A stretch of DNA of 64,000 nucleotides from assembly GCA_034509425.1 (NCBI GenBank), contig JAVTVJ010000069.1, positions 3,045,501 to 3,109,500 on the forward strand. The letters are read 5' to 3'. Shown here in pieces: positions 24,701-37,624 of the stretch. The number at the start of each line of letters is the position of its first letter. Within the stretch, counting starts at the first letter, position 1. This stretch comes from Eopsaltria australis (taxonomy: Eukaryota > Chordata > Aves > Passeriformes > Petroicidae). The position numbers were made by a program, and so were the translations under genes. Below the pieces are notes generated by a model. The model was not told where the DNA came from, made no database searches, and was given only the letters and a program-made list of their open reading frames with translations.

Positions 24701-27700
24701 CCATACACAGACTTGATTGAAGTTTCCTCTTCTACACCCTCCTACACTGCTCACATTGCTCATATACAGACTTAACTCTCTAAGTACTGGACTGCAAGAA
24801 GAGTTCAAATCAAAGACTTGGCCCATTTGCCAGAAAAAACCCCAGAATTTAGTGTTTTCCGTAGTCTTGTATCCTAAGTAATTCTTTATTCTCCCTAAAT
24901 ACTGAAAAATTGTTTGTGTGGGATGATGACTTTTTATATACAGTCTTATGTTGAACTTTAGGGGAGAGGTTGCTTTCCCTATCCAATGTAATTTGTTAGG
25001 AGTGATTCAGAAGAATTATTTGTATATATAAGGAGCTGCATTAGTTTACATGAAATGCAGATCCCTGAGAAGGCAATACTGGGCTTTTAGGACTGTTTAC
25101 TTTAAGCCTTACTCTAGCATCTAAATTCTAGATTTACTAAGTGATGCCCAGAACTCTTCTGTTCTCTCCTCGTCCTTGGCAGATGTATTCAAGTGTATCA
25201 GTAGAGTTTTACAAGCACAGGTTTACAAAGTAATAGATAACAATTGAATTTAACTGCTATGAAAGCTAAGAAGAGAGAAAAGGAGATGAGAGGATCTGCA
25301 AAACTGAATTCTAGAAACCTTACAGGGAATGAAGAGAAATTATCAAATCTAATAAAAATGCAGTGATGGGTAAAATGAGTTGCTTACACAAAAACTTTGT
25401 AGATCATTGTGACAGGATGAAGTTCAGAAGAACAATTTCTCAATCATTTTATAAATTACTTCTTGGAATATCTAGTCCTAGAGCTCAAACTGTAACTCAA
25501 TATTCATAATTTCCATTCTTTTTCCTTATAACACATAGCTAAGAGATTTTTACTATACTGTTAGGCAGGAAATCCCAGCACAGCCCTGGCTATAATAAAA
25601 TACCCTGATTAGATAACTATCTATTTGTTAATTACTTTTTGTGAACAAAAACATAGGAAACAGCACATACTTGAAAAGGTAGTAATGAAAAGAATGTGAC
25701 CAGATCCTGACCACAACATAAGTCTTCTTTCTCCTTTAGCTTTAGTGAAGTTTGGTAAATTCACACCAGGCATAGATTTGATATGGCATGTTTTCAGGGT
25801 TCATTTGCATACCCCCCAGTGAATTCCCTATACTACAAAGGACCTTGTGCAGCGCTTGCTTTGCACACAGAATAATGAAGATGCCATGTGATCTGATAGC
25901 AAGAGAGCTGTGAGGAAAATTGAGTAATTATTACTGACTACATTTTGAACAATCTTTGCATAAGCAAGAAGGTCTTATTTTGAAAACATTTATCTTTTCT
26001 CCAAGCCATACATTACAGTTTAATTTGACAGAGGGAAAAAACCCAAAGAATAGGAAATTCTCCATGTAAAAAATAGGGAATATCTTGTAAGACAACTAGG
26101 ATATATATATCACAGTGAAGGGATTTCATACAGAAATAGAAAAATGTAGTAAGTTCTCCAAGATAGAGACATCCCTTTCTTTGAGGATTTTTGAGATTTA
26201 AACATGTGCAATGGAGTAATGAAGAAAATAATTGTGGAAAAAAGAAGTGCTATCTTGTGAAATAAGTATCAACTTCCACATAACATTCACCACCCCTGAG
26301 AACACAAACCCCCTGTTTTCTCAAGTGTCCATTTGAGCCTCACACTCACATGTCACTCTTACTACAGATGTGCATCTCACTTATATTTTTTGGCTCAGCC
26401 TCCTCCTGCTCATCTCAAATATGCAAGCCCCTAGGTTCACTAAGTGCTTTGAACAGAGCAAGACAGAAAACTGAAGAGCATCTTGGCACATACCTGACTA
26501 CTGATCTGACAGGGTTCATCCTATTTAAGTGTTAGTGCACTGTCATGGTTTTCCCATATGAAACTAAGCACTGCCGTGGCAGGAGTGAGGAGCTGCACAG
26601 ACCAGGAATTAGTTCTGAGCAGCTCTATGCCACCACCATCATTTTGTGAGCAGGAAAAGCTCAGCCATATGGATACCAGCCTTTTCATGCTACTGGTCCT
26701 CAGGACCACAAAATGCCCTTCATAATTTTACTAATACAGATGTATCCTTAAAAGTCATCTCTCTGAGTGCTCAAGAAGAGATGGCTGACATCCAAATACG
26801 AAAAGCCTGGAGCTTTTCATACAGAAAGAGGAACTTTGTAAGAGCCCGCCAACTGCAGAAACAGATGTTTTCTTTGCTACAGAACTTAGAAATCCTCAAT
26901 AGCTACTCCCCACTGAATCAAACAAAACAAACAGCAGAAAAAAACCCAAACCAAAATCCAAAAAAAATCTGGGGTCAGTATTAGTTTAACATAGAACTAT
27001 AAACCCTAAAAACATGGTCATTTTGGCTGGCATTTAAGCACTCAAGCAGATAGATGTGTTTTTATGCCCTCTAAGGAAAAACCATGAGAGCTGGCCAAAA
27101 CTGAGCTCTGATGGGGCTTCACAAGTTCCTCTCAGATTCCCAGATAAAAATAGATATTCTGTCAGTGGCAAAACAAACCACAAGGAAAAGGCCTAATGAA
27201 AGAGAAATTGGAAATGAAAGACAATAATTTAAAAGAAAATTAATAAAAACATGGACAAGATCGCCTGTGGCAATGCAGGACACCCACACTGCCTATGTTC
27301 AACTTTAATTCTGGTTGAAGTATGAAAATACTGTACTCCTAAGTTCCATAGCAAATGGGGAACCAGCTAAATCCTGACAGGACTATAGAAAGAGAAGACC
27401 ATTATAAGGATGTGATGACTAAAGTAGTCGTGCCAAGTTGGAAGGAAATTGCAGAAATGGCATTGCCCTAAAACTAGCAAATTTAGTTCTCAATGCTGGG
27501 ACTTCACAACAGCCACTGAGGGATTGTAAAATTTACACAAGGAAAATACACTATGAAGAAACTTGCTCAAGGATGGAGGAGAAAGTATTTGTAGCACCCA
27601 TCAGCAGCTCATGAAGAAAACTGGCACCACATGGACTGAATACCAGAGATTCAATTCAAAAGACAAATAATTTAACATGTCTGACTTTAGAATATATAAT

Positions 27701-27875
27701 AATGTTTAAGAGCACTGAGGAGACTGAAGAACCTGGCAAAGATGAAATGTTGCAAAGAGTATACTTGCTGGAAAGAATGCATTTGAAGGTATGCTTTTGT
27801 AGGGCATGAGGGCTGTGAGGTGTTTAGGCACGGTGTTCACATTTTTGGGCAAAAGCGGAAGGGTTACCATGACCA

Positions 27876-27943
27876 ATAAAGTAAAGTCAAAGTAAAATCA
27901 AAGTAAAGCCAAAGTAAAGCCAAAGTCAAGTCAAAGTCAAAGT
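27876..27943. repeat. Minisatellite of AAAGTCAAAGT-like units
   Basis: Repeated AAAGTAAAGTC / AAAGTAAAGCC / AAAGTCAAGTC variants (units of about 11 bp built from 5-6-mers) over 68 bp, then unique sequence. Confidence 0.85.
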
Positions 27944-28943
27944 GAGCTCCTGAGACAGCAAGACTGACTGATCTCATCATATTCATGCTTTTGAGAAATA
28001 CAAGCCTTCTTCTAGCCTTCACTTTTCCAAGAAATTTTGGTGATGTGCAGAGTATTTAAGAGTGATTACTGCACAGGGGTTTGGGATATTGAAAAAATTC
28101 TGGGACCCAAGTAAGTCACTGAGCCTTAGAAATGTCTCATCTTGTGTGTGCCTTAGACCCATCAGCACATAAACATTTACAGTGTTCAACAATCAACTTT
28201 GCTTCCTCTATAATTTATTTCATCATTATTCATGAAAGTTTTTTAAATTCTCAGGTGCTTATCTGTCCTCACATACCCTTCAGTTGTGGACCCATATTTT
28301 ATAATGGTGCAACCTCTTGCCTTCACCTGACATACTTTCAACTCAAATTTGGTCACCTACACACATAGCATGTTCTCAGTACATTGACATTAGAATTGAT
28401 TGCAATGTCCAGACTGAAAACAAGCAAAACTAAACAAACACAAGCTCAAAGAGATCCAAAGAACAGTACTGTGTAGTTTTGGTTCCTGAGCTACAGATTC
28501 CTCAGCATAAACAGAACTGCAGGATGTAAGATTATAAGCGAGCTCGAGGGAAAATGTGGCTTAATGTAGGGTGCTGATTTTTATAAAATGAAATGGAAAA
28601 ATGAGACTATATCACTTCACTGAGATTTAACATTATGAAACTGTCTAAATTCACCCTTTTGTTCTCTTTCACATTATATTAGTCTTTTACTCTTCAAATC
28701 TAGGGAAATGAGGAGGTGATAGGTCACCCCTGCACTAACTGAAAGTTCATATTGAGATCTACTGGTGTGTTAACTCATGAAATTTGTGTCTCCTTCAGTA
28801 CTATAATGTCACTACTTTGCTTTCCTGCAACATGAATAGATATCTCCTGTTCTTGCCTCCAGAAGTGCTAATTTGCACAGTAGGGGACTGGTGAAATTGT
28901 TGCAAGGTAAAAGGAGTTTGAAAGCTGGCTTTCAAAGAGCCCT

Positions 28944-28983
28944 TAAAAAGAAAAGAAAAAAAAAAAAAAAGAAAGAAAAGAAA
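28944..28983. repeat. AAAAG/A-rich simple repeat
   Basis: Purine-rich run of AAAAG and AAAG units around a poly(A) core. Confidence 0.85.
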
Positions 28984-30355
28984 TTACTGTGGGAGTAAGA
29001 AAAATATAAAGGGTAAAAATGTGAAAGGAGAAAATGAAGAAAATTATTGGAAATAATTTTTTCCCCATCTTTTCTTTAAAAAATATACAAGTGCCATAGT
29101 AATGAATCAGAGACAAATAGCACTGTCAGAAAGAGATACGCAGAAAGTAAGCACCGCTATTGACCACATCAATGAAGTCCGTAAAATTGAAAATGATACA
29201 GAATATGTCACACAAGATTGTATACAAGTCTCCATTGGCCTTTAAATTGCAGAATAAATTTATAGAATGAAGAAGTAATGGCAAGGAAATTAGAGATAGG
29301 AGGGAACTTCAGCAAAACTTAAGCAGGATTGGGGAAACAGATGAGGAGGGGAAAAAAGAGAAAGTGGTATGTTTTTAAGTGTAAGAACATGATAAAAACT
29401 CTTAGTCAAATCAGAATGCTCTTTAGAACAGTGATGGTTAAACACCTCAGAATATTGAGAAGCAGAGCCTGCATAGAAGATCACTGTGGAATAATCTGCT
29501 GTAGGAAGGCTCTTCTCTCCTCAATCAAGCAGATAATTTTAATATAAAAAGTATGGGGCATATATCCCTTTCAAAACATTCTCATTCTTAAGGGCTAATG
29601 GTCTTCAGACTTCTCATTTTCTTATCAGCTACACGGATGTTTCAGATGTTGTCTGAAATTGAAGCCTACATAACCTGAAAGTTCCTAAAGATGCCACTGC
29701 AAAACCAGTTTTCCCAGCTACTGTTTTCCAGCTCTCCAGAGACAACTACAGTCTCCCTCCTAAACAGTGTCTCTAAAACAGAGTTTAGGGGAGACAGTTG
29801 TTGCAATTATGGTATCATATTATGTATATTGCCAAACTGTTTTAAATCTGAAAACATCTACATGGATACTTTAATTTTTCCAGGTCTATGTGACATAGGA
29901 AAAGTAGAAAGAACTAGCATTTTCTGTGAAATTTCAATCGTTTGTGCAAAAGTTTTAGAGTTGAGTACACATACAGAATTACTACGTGTATAGTCAGGAA
30001 GAGTATTTACAATTGCATTAACAGCACCACAAACACTTCATGAGCACCTCACTTCTCTCTGAAGTGCCTCATTATGTCCGAGATGTGAAACTAAGTCACC
30101 GAGCAGCTATGTGATTTTCCTATGAACAGGCAGGAAGTAAAGAGCCAGATCTAGGAGCAAAACTTGGTGTACACCAAGCCTCCACACAGGCAGGTTATTA
30201 CAGGGGTAACACAAGAGAGGAAAATTTGGTTCCACACGGCAGTGAGCGAGTTTTCAAGATAAGTATGCTAACATATGCTGGGTTATGAGATAACTGAAAT
30301 ATGTTGCTATTTTGATCAGCTCATCACTGTTTCTTGCCCCTGAAATATGCCTTAC

Positions 30356-30495
30356 TTTCTACAGCAGTCACAGTCTCAGGAATCACCTCCAGGAGTGCTC
30401 TCTGATGTCCATCAGGCCCAGGGCTCAGACTTTATTTCTAACTACTGCCACCATGACCTTCATGTCTCCATCACTGAACAGATCTAGAACCTCTC
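30356..30495 (-). pseudogene. DNAH11: Dynein exon after AAA4 Walker B, four stops
   Basis: Acceptor CTTTTCACAG and donor GTAAGG are intact. The frame, phased from the 31.29 kb exon, reads EVLDLFSDGDMKV and RNKV, then a stop, then ALGLMDIREHSWR and three further stops before K at the donor. It matches EIPDLFSDEDVDK, HNEV.ALGMVDSRENCWK of DNAH11. Stops are TGA at 30425-30427, TGA at 30383-30385, TGA at 30368-30370 and TAG at 30359-30361. At least one (TGA for the arginine in VRLQLK) looks like a CGA to TGA transition. Decisive evidence of loss of coding function. Confidence 0.94.
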
Positions 30496-31284
30496 CTGTG
30501 AAAAGACAAAGGGGTAGGTAGGACATGCCTTGCACAACACATGACAAATAATCTTCTACATGGTATTTAACTGAATGGGGTCTAAGCACATAACCAGAAC
30601 TACGGTATGTTGCTACATATATGTAGTAACAACACAGTCTCTTCCTGTTCCCCATGTCTTTTTGCCTAAAAGGATTATTTTCTTTTTTCTTTTTTTTAGG
30701 GATAGGAAACAACATTGTTTTGAATTTGCCCTGATAGGAAGTTCACTTACAAATTATGTTCCCCTCAGAATAGTGGTTCCTTTTTTACAGGCAGTTGGTA
30801 AATTGTTTAACAGTCTGGTTGCAAAAATAAATATAACTTCTTAAAAAGTCTTTCAAGAGGTACTCTAGCTGTCCAGATGTGCATTTTTTTCTTCCATCCT
30901 ATCCCCACATCCAGAGTCCAGGTTCTCTAATCTTCAAAGCATGGGTGAAGCTTCACTGCCACGAGCTACACTTGTGCGGTCACAGGGACATTGCTTGAAA
31001 TTAGTGAAATCACACCAAAGCAAACATTACATTAAGTCAAAGAGAGATTCACCCCCCAAATCAATGTACTTATGCATGATAAGCCTTAGCACATTTTCTT
31101 CTCAATGGGCCATGCTCTCCTAACCAAGTTAGACTCAATGCTCAGGTTGGATGGCTTGACTTGTCCGCTCTAAAATCTCCCCCTAAAAATACCTGAAAGA
31201 GAAATAATCTCTTTTAAGTTCAATGAAAACACAGATCATTTTTCACTGGAAAAGATCTTTCAAGAAATTTGTTGGTTTAATCAC

Positions 31285-31408
31285 CTGATGCCAACAAGTC
31301 ATTAATCAGCACAAGAAAGCGTTCATCTGGAACTTGGGCATCTGTCAGCAAAAACACTGTGGGCATGTTCTTGGCACCCGTCTTGATGTACAAACTGGCA
31401 AGATCTAC
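31285..31408 (-). pseudogene. DNAH11: Dynein exon: AAA4 Walker B, intact
   Basis: Forty-one open codons plus one base: [42 protein letters not shown]. Near identity to the family ([20 protein letters not shown]). The VFLLTDAQ stretch is the AAA4 Walker B strand. Acceptor TTCCTTACAG and donor GTGATT are present and the phase joins both neighbours. No lesion seen, in contrast to the exons on either side. Confidence 0.96.
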
Positions 31409-32954
31409 CTGTAAGGAAAGGAGGCAATCACTCATATTCTGTTAAAATGTTGATACAGAAAAAGCTTGAAAAACATGTTAGTGGTGGCAACACATTGCTG
31501 ATTTCTCCTTACTTTTTTTCAGTTTATTTACATATCACTAATTTGCTGTATAACATCCCAAGGGAAATGCAGTTTGCCTTTTTTTTTTTTTTTCCATATC
31601 AGACACTGAAGTTTTGACATGACCTAGCAGCAAAGATTGCAGAAATCTCTCCATGAATGTACTAAAAAGGGATATTGCAGCCATGCATCAGGAACAGCCA
31701 TTACCATACCAAATGTGTCTGGGAATGGCATGGAAGAGTCAGATCCATTTTAAAGTCTGTTATTTCCGAAAGAACTTTTTTTCCTCATTAGTGAATTTAT
31801 TTATGAAAACTTTCTCTGTTGCAAGAAAACCCTTCAAAACTGAGGTGTGCACTGTTGCACTGTTTTTTTGGCTGTAGGTCAGAGGGAGACATGGTGTGGG
31901 ACCATGTGGTATAAACACAGAACGCTTTTTGGCTTGGGTTTTCAGAAAGAAAACGACCCACATCAGTGGCATTTGAGTGTGACCACATTTGAAATACAGA
32001 ATAAGGTCACCGCTGGCTGTTATGAACAAGCTGTCACATTACCTAGCAAAACAAATCTTCAGGCTTGTTAACAGAGGCTTAGAAATTTTCCTGCTTGGAA
32101 ACAGCAGGGAGGAAATGACCACTTAAGTCCACAGCTCACACTGCACCGCATTTGACCAGGGAAGGAGGGCACAAGAAGTTAGGCACCATGAACACAATGA
32201 AGAACATGCTGCATTTTTCAAAGCAGAACAGCATCTACCGCCCTCTGAAAACCAGAGACTGAGAAAGCCTTGGGCTACACACGCTGTAGTGGTTTGGCCA
32301 TGGACCAAGGCTAACAGAAGGGCTTTTTGGGGACTGGCATCCACAAAATCTGACCACAATCAGATCCTTGTTCAGTCACATCTGAGATTCAGAAATATTG
32401 TTTGTCCACTTAGAGTGAAGATGAAAATGTTCTCTCCTTTGCTGTTTGCTCACTCAGGGCCTTGCAAGGTCTGTAAGTCTGATAAGAGCATCTCACTCAA
32501 TTATATTCCTAATCTTTGCATATGGACAGTTCAGGTGACTAAAGGCCTCACATGCATCATCAAGGGTGAAATTTTTTCTGATGTTCATCCACTTCAACTT
32601 TACACCCCTAAACCAGTACATGCTCAATGACACACAAAAATTTGTACTAAACCACTAACTATAAATACCAGAACTCCAACCACATCTTTGTAACATGTGA
32701 ATCAGCTGCCTTGGAAAAAGTGGAGAAACTACTAAAATTCCATGAAGCATATAAGCAGACACTGAAATATATTTTAACCACTTAGTTTTCAAAAATAAAG
32801 GAAATAAGAGGTACAGCTGGAAACCACAGGAACCACAGGAGTTGTTCCTGTAAATTCTACTGTTTTGCTTGTGATTTTATCAAGCCTGTGCAACAACAGA
32901 ACACATTCTTGAAGCCATGAACTCAACAGACTCAAATAATATCTATTAGTTTAC

Positions 32955-33067
32955 CCTGAGGCCCTGGTTTCTTCTGTGTAATTTGGAAAACCTCCAGGGA
33001 GCAGATGTATCCTGCCAGTCCAGACAAGCTGTGTTTACCACCTACTCCAATCAGAAGTTCATAACCC
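32955..33067 (-). pseudogene. DNAH11: Dynein exon: AAA4 P-loop with deletion
   Basis: After acceptor AAGCTTCTAG the frame reads GYELLIGVGGKHSLSGLAGY then ICSLEVFQITQKK, matching [22 protein letters not shown] and LRGLEVFQITLTE. The Walker A motif GVGGSGKQS is reduced to GVGGKHS (33028-33048): an in-frame loss of six bases has removed Ser-Gly before the catalytic lysine. The rest is open. The donor (CAGG then GTAAAC) truncates the usual end of the exon. Confidence 0.92.
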
Positions 33068-33746
33068 CTAGAAGCTTATAGGAGAGGGCTGATTCAGCAC
33101 CTGATGACAAAACACCAATAAAGTAACAGTAACATAAAGTAACTTCAACAACCTCCTCAGTGAAGTTTCTCAATTTCCTTTTACTACACCAAGCCTGTTT
33201 TCTTCCCTCCTCCCTAAAAGACGATGAATCACTTAATGACAAATTTCCATCAAACTTTAAACTACTCTCGGAATATCTCTCCCAGACTAATTAAAACATG
33301 CTGTTATTTGCTGATCATAGAATGTTATAGGAAGAATGAGGACTTGCCCCAAAATTAGACAAGTTCTAATTGCTAAAATTTTGAAATGTGTGTATTGAGG
33401 TAATTCCTCCCACAGAAAGCTGCATTTGAGACATTGAAAGAAATCTCTTGTAGTTTATATTCTAATAATTTATATAAACATCTAAAACTTATTTTCAAAA
33501 TTTCATTTTTTTAAAATCAGATGCAGATTCTAAGGGATGAAAGACCAGGGCTTAGAGCCAGCATGCTGGACCTTTTGCTCAATTTTTCTTACATGTATCA
33601 ATGAAATATCCTCTGCATTGTTTTTATGTCCCATGCCACTGAAAAAAATTACTGAAAAAAGCCTTGAAAAAAACACTGATGAGAACCTTCTTAAATAAAG
33701 GTATAATGTGCCTAATCTGCTTGCATCTAATAAAGAGCTAAAAACC

Positions 33747-33835
33747 TGTCCAACCAAAACATTACTGGAAGCCAATTCTCTTTCACCTCATTGTAGAACT
33801 TTCTCAGCCTTATTAATGATTTCACAATGGATCCA
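33747..33835 (-). pseudogene. DNAH11: Possible dynein exon before AAA4 P-loop (tentative)
   Basis: One open frame reads VKSLIRLRKFYNEVKENW and VMFWLD, comparable to LKTILTETLDNYNELNAAM and LVLFED just before the AAA4 P-loop. YNE, V and F line up and the location is right. No acceptor or donor is clear. Confidence 0.38.
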
Positions 33836-34334
33836 TAAAAAAACCCATAAAAGGTGCAGAAAAAACTTACAGGATTTAATTTCACAACTGCTTTTCTGGG
33901 ATTGCCAAACTGTAAGCCTGACACCCTGCCACTTTGTTTGCCAAACTGAGATACTACCCTCGGTCACTAGACTTCAGAGAGATGATAATGGCTCACCAAC
34001 ATTTTCAAGCAAAACTAGCGATACCTGAGAAGGTTTCTGTCTGCAGGTCTGATGATTATCACATCAACCTCTAAATAAGCCTAAAAAGAATCTACAGTCC
34101 CTATGAAAGCTCCATATGATTATCTTTGAAATTTAAGCATTTCTTTAATCCTCTTGGAGTAAAACTTCCACAATAGACTGCTTTGTCAAGAGTGCCTTCT
34201 CTTATAAAGCTCCTGTCTGATTATGGGCAAAGTGAAAAATGATGACGCTGAAATACTAGTACAATGCAGAAGAAAAGTTTGTGTGTTAAACCATTTGACA
34301 CTACAAATAATACAAACTGCTTCCACAAAACTAA

Positions 34335-34404
34335 TCTCTGCCAGCAGGGGCCTCTGTCTCTTTCTGGAAATCACTGATATTACACATGACCAGAGCAACG
34401 GCAT
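34335..34404 (-). pseudogene. DNAH11: Possible dynein exon remnant between AAA3 and AAA4 (tentative)
   Basis: After an acceptor-like CTTTCTTCAACAG one frame reads VALVMCNISDFQKE, then a stop after GRD. The family has PLIYCHFADRGKD...VKDW. L, C, D and K coincide. Weak match, but in the expected interval. Confidence 0.27.
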
Positions 34405-35406
34405 CTGTTGAAGAAAGATTACAAATAATGACAAGGAGCAACAACGAAGTCTGTGCCTCACTTACTCAGAAAAATCTTCATCTTCTGAAAACAGGCTGGA
34501 TTTCTTCTGGGCAGGAAAACTAAGCAAATGTAGTAAATCAGATTTTAGAAACAGAAGCTGAGATTTGGAGTCGTGATGGGTACTAAAATATTGCCTGACA
34601 TGACAAAACCAAATTACATTAAACTGAGGTAAGGTAGGCATATATATGAAAGAAAAGGCATGGATAGATAAAACAAATCTATGATGACACTTAGAAGTCT
34701 TGGCTGGTTTAGATTTAAAAAAGTACAAGGCTGGGCAGCAAAGCAACTCCAGGTCTGCCATACAGTGGCATTATTTACTGTATGCTTAAGGTATTGCCCT
34801 TGTTTTGAACTAATCTAATTTTAAAAGCATTTTCCCTTTCTTAGAAACAAAAGGCCGATATTGCTTTTCTTATAAAGGCCTGATACATCATTAACTAATT
34901 AAAAGATAAGGCAAACTCTCTACAGCATTATAGATTTTCCTTCCAGCCTCAGCAAATAAGTGGTGTTAATTTCTGTGGAGCGCAAAAAAAAGGGTGAATC
35001 GCCGTTTAACCAAACAAACTGGAGGTTATTTTTAACACTGAGCCACAATCTGCTCTTCCATAAGGGCACCAACACAGTCTATTTATCAGCTCTATTGCTG
35101 CATGGTGCCCCATATAAACTCTCCATTAAGAGTGTTATGAGTCTGCACAGCAAGAACCCCTGAACAGCAAAAAGCAATGACTTCATGCAGGCATGTTTAG
35201 CATCATGATGGATCCCATGTTCCCTTTATAGATATTCCAGTTACTCCCATTTATGGCACCCTCAGACAAGCCTGGGTTCACAGAAGCAGGCACATCATTG
35301 CAGCTCCCTAGGAACTCCTCAAGTAGCTCCCCACTGCTATGTAGAGTCCCAATAAATAAGGCCTGCCAGCACTCAGTTTTTAACTTGTTGGCATGAGGCA
35401 AAGTAC

Positions 35407-35574
35407 TTTCCAGCTCAAAATACTTGTCCACAGTGTCCATCACCATTTTATAACAGAAATTACAGTCTTTGCTCCCCACTAGTTTATCCCCATAGGCACG
35501 TGCTGACTCATGATCCAGAGATAATGAATATCATTTGTTTGCTGTAAGCACTTGAGTGTAGCAAACAAAATGCC
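35407..35574 (-). pseudogene. DNAH11: Dynein exon after AAA3, one-base deletion
   Basis: Acceptor TTATCTTTAG precedes GILFATLKCLQQTNDIHYLW (20 codons), matching [20 protein letters not shown]. One base is then missing (TGG AT CAT instead of TGG, codon, CAT, near 35513-35514). The frame resumes as HESARAYGDKLVGSKDCNF and DTVDKYFE, matching HESARVYGDKLIDKKDCDL and ETAYKYFE. The 3' border is approximate. The best GT (GAAA then GTACTT) is weak. Confidence 0.92.
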
Positions 35575-36354
35575 CTAAAGATAACATAATATTTTCTTTT
35601 ATAATGTTGTCATCTGGCATCAAAATAGGATGTCTTAAGGAAGACTGATATATTCTGCAAAGACATTAGTTATTCTTAGTAGATAGCCAGTAGACATTGT
35701 GCTTGAAACTACATATTCTTGAACATGAACCAGAATGTCTCTAAATTAGCAAGTTCTCCATATTTGCTAACATGCAAAATATATTTAAAACAAACGTCTG
35801 CCCTCCACTAACAGGCACACTACAGTGGGCCATTATGGCTTGAGGCTCCAGGGCAGTACAGGACACATGGAAGGATCAGCACCACCAGGACCTTCCATGG
35901 TCACTAACCTTGTTTTTCAATACTGGTCAAGAAAACAGGGCAGAGGTCATCATGACAAAATTAGCACTTTCTCAACTGTACCCCCAAACTTCCTTCTTTC
36001 ACAGCTTCCACACCAGGATGGGTGCAAACATGCATGTTGGGCTAGTGCAACCCCACCAAAACAAAGTGCCTGGTGTACAAGAGGACCTGACAAGTCCTTG
36101 CCTTCACAGTGATCCATGAGGTGGGTAGATAGAAAACATATTCCATCAAAGAACAGAGCTGCACTCCAAGGATCATGAAAGCAGATAAAAACAAACCGGG
36201 GTCAGACCCACCTTATTTTACAAGAGAGGTCAGGATTTGCTGTCCCTCTTGTAACCTTCCCCAATTTCTGTCTTTAATCTCTGCTCCAGAGTTCAGCTAC
36301 CCTTTGAAGACCCTGCTCCATGGAGAGGGTTGTAAAGAACAGGATACTCAGAGA

Positions 36355-36512
36355 TGTGGCTGAGTCACCAGCTCTGGAGGTATTTAAAAGATGTGTAGAT
36401 ATGGCACTTAGGTATGTGATTAATGGTGGACATGGCAGTGCTAGACTAATGTCTGGTGTCATTGATCTTAGAGGTCTTTTGCTACCTAAATGATTTTGTG
36501 ATTTTATGATTA
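36355..36512 (+). mobile_element. CR1 LINE 3' end
   Basis: CTGGAGGTATTTAAAAGATG, then GTGATTAATGGTGGACATGG and GATCTTAGAGGTCTTTTGCT, ending in a GATTTTGTGATTTTATGA tail. This is the typical avian CR1 3' end in plus orientation, antisense to the dynein gene and within its intron. Confidence 0.88.
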
Positions 36513-36847
36513 TTGTTTAAGAGCTTCTTAAATCTCTGTTTTGTTCTAGCTAGTCTTCCAAAAGTTGTTTTACCCTTTGAAATGCTGACCTTCTCTTCTC
36601 AAAAAACAACCAAACAAAAAAGTAAGCATAGCAAACTTTGCAAACCATTGCTCTATTTCCACTAAATACATTTTCTGTCTCAGCTTTCTACCCATCTCAT
36701 CTCATGGTTGCCTTAGGACAGGGACCATCTTCTACTTTGTACAAAAAGCGTCTGTTCTTCATCAGTCCACAACCCAATTTCCATCATTAGATTGTAAAAA
36801 TCAGCAATAACAGAGTGTTGTCAGGTACATTTGTCCATGATATAGAC

Positions 36848-37084
36848 CTGAAAGCCATTGGAGAGGTTTTTCATATTAAGGAGGTAGTGGGACCTAATAT
36901 CAGTTGCTGGGAAGTTTTAGATTCCTGCCTGTTGAAGACATAAATCTGCTTGTACTATGGCTCAAATATTCTTGATTATTGGTGTACAAGCTTGTTGCTG
37001 GAAGTGGAAGCAAACTATCTTTCTGCAGACAGTAATCAGCGAATCTGAAGAAAGGAAGTTGAAGGGAAATACTGCAAAATGTCT
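36848..37084 (-). pseudogene. DNAH11: Dynein exon: AAA3 lid region, two stops
   Basis: Bounded by acceptor TTTTTATTTTCAG and donor GTCTAT, 79 codons. It opens [16 protein letters not shown] and [11 protein letters not shown] (family RHFTVFAFNFPSLDAL and SFHFQQQAFAP). It then has TGA at 36962-36964, continues AIVQADLCLQQAGI, has TAA at 36917-36919, and ends NFPATDIRSHYLLNMKNL, SNGFQ, matching NFLPTAIKFHYIFNLRDL, SNVFQ. Both stops are in the correct frame, 15 codons apart, with no compensating indel. Confidence 0.95.
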
Positions 37085-37521
37085 CTGAAAATAAAAAGGG
37101 AAAAGGAGATGAAGATTCTCCAGCGTCAGACAGCAGAGAAGTATCAATGAAGTGTTAAATGACAATACAGCCTGGTGAGCATACAGCTACTTGTGTGTCA
37201 CAGAAAATACGTCATTTCCAGCCTCATCCTTGATGCAGTTCCACAGCAGTTGCATTTTGGTTATGAGCCCCAAGGGCACATCTGACAGGTGAACGACCAC
37301 ATGAGACTGCAATTCAGGGGACTCTCAATGTCATAATAAATCTAGTGTGTCTCTTTCTGTTTAGTTATAAGAACAGCAAGATTTTCAACCTGTACTAAAT
37401 TTCAAACACTATGTTTTCTCTTATTGCCTTTCATCTGCTACCTATTGTAGTGGAAAGCTAAATGGTAATTATTTCATGTATTAAACATAGGATTGCTATA
37501 ATATGACACTTCAAACCTTAG

Positions 37522-37624
37522 CTGGAGCTTAGGCTTGATAATGAAGCGGTCAGCAGCTGGATTCATATAGGCAACACACTGAAAATTATGAATTTCTTTA
37601 ATAGTTAGATTCTGCCTATCATAA
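37522..37624 (-). pseudogene. DNAH11: Dynein exon: AAA3 sensor region, both splice sites lost
   Basis: The coding frame is open and recognisable: YDRQNLTIKEIHNFQCVAYM then NPAADRFIIKPKLQ, against [20 protein letters not shown] and NPMVGSFTINPRLQ. However, the donor after CTCCAG is CTAAGG (CT at 37520-37521 instead of GT). The acceptor dinucleotide at 37625-37626 is AA (TTTCTCAA) instead of AG. The exon therefore could not be joined normally even though it has no stop. Confidence 0.94.

Larger units (their letters stand above)
17201..30355. other. Largest intron, 13 kb, no exon recognised
   Basis: AT-rich unique sequence with scattered simple repeats, a GC-rich hairpin islet at 21.65-21.8 kb and a minisatellite at 27.88 kb. 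I checked the longer open frames (for example those near 19.8, 22.9, 23.5 and 24.6 kb) and recognised none. The block 18.38-18.70 kb is high-complexity but matches nothing I know. Confidence 0.5.
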
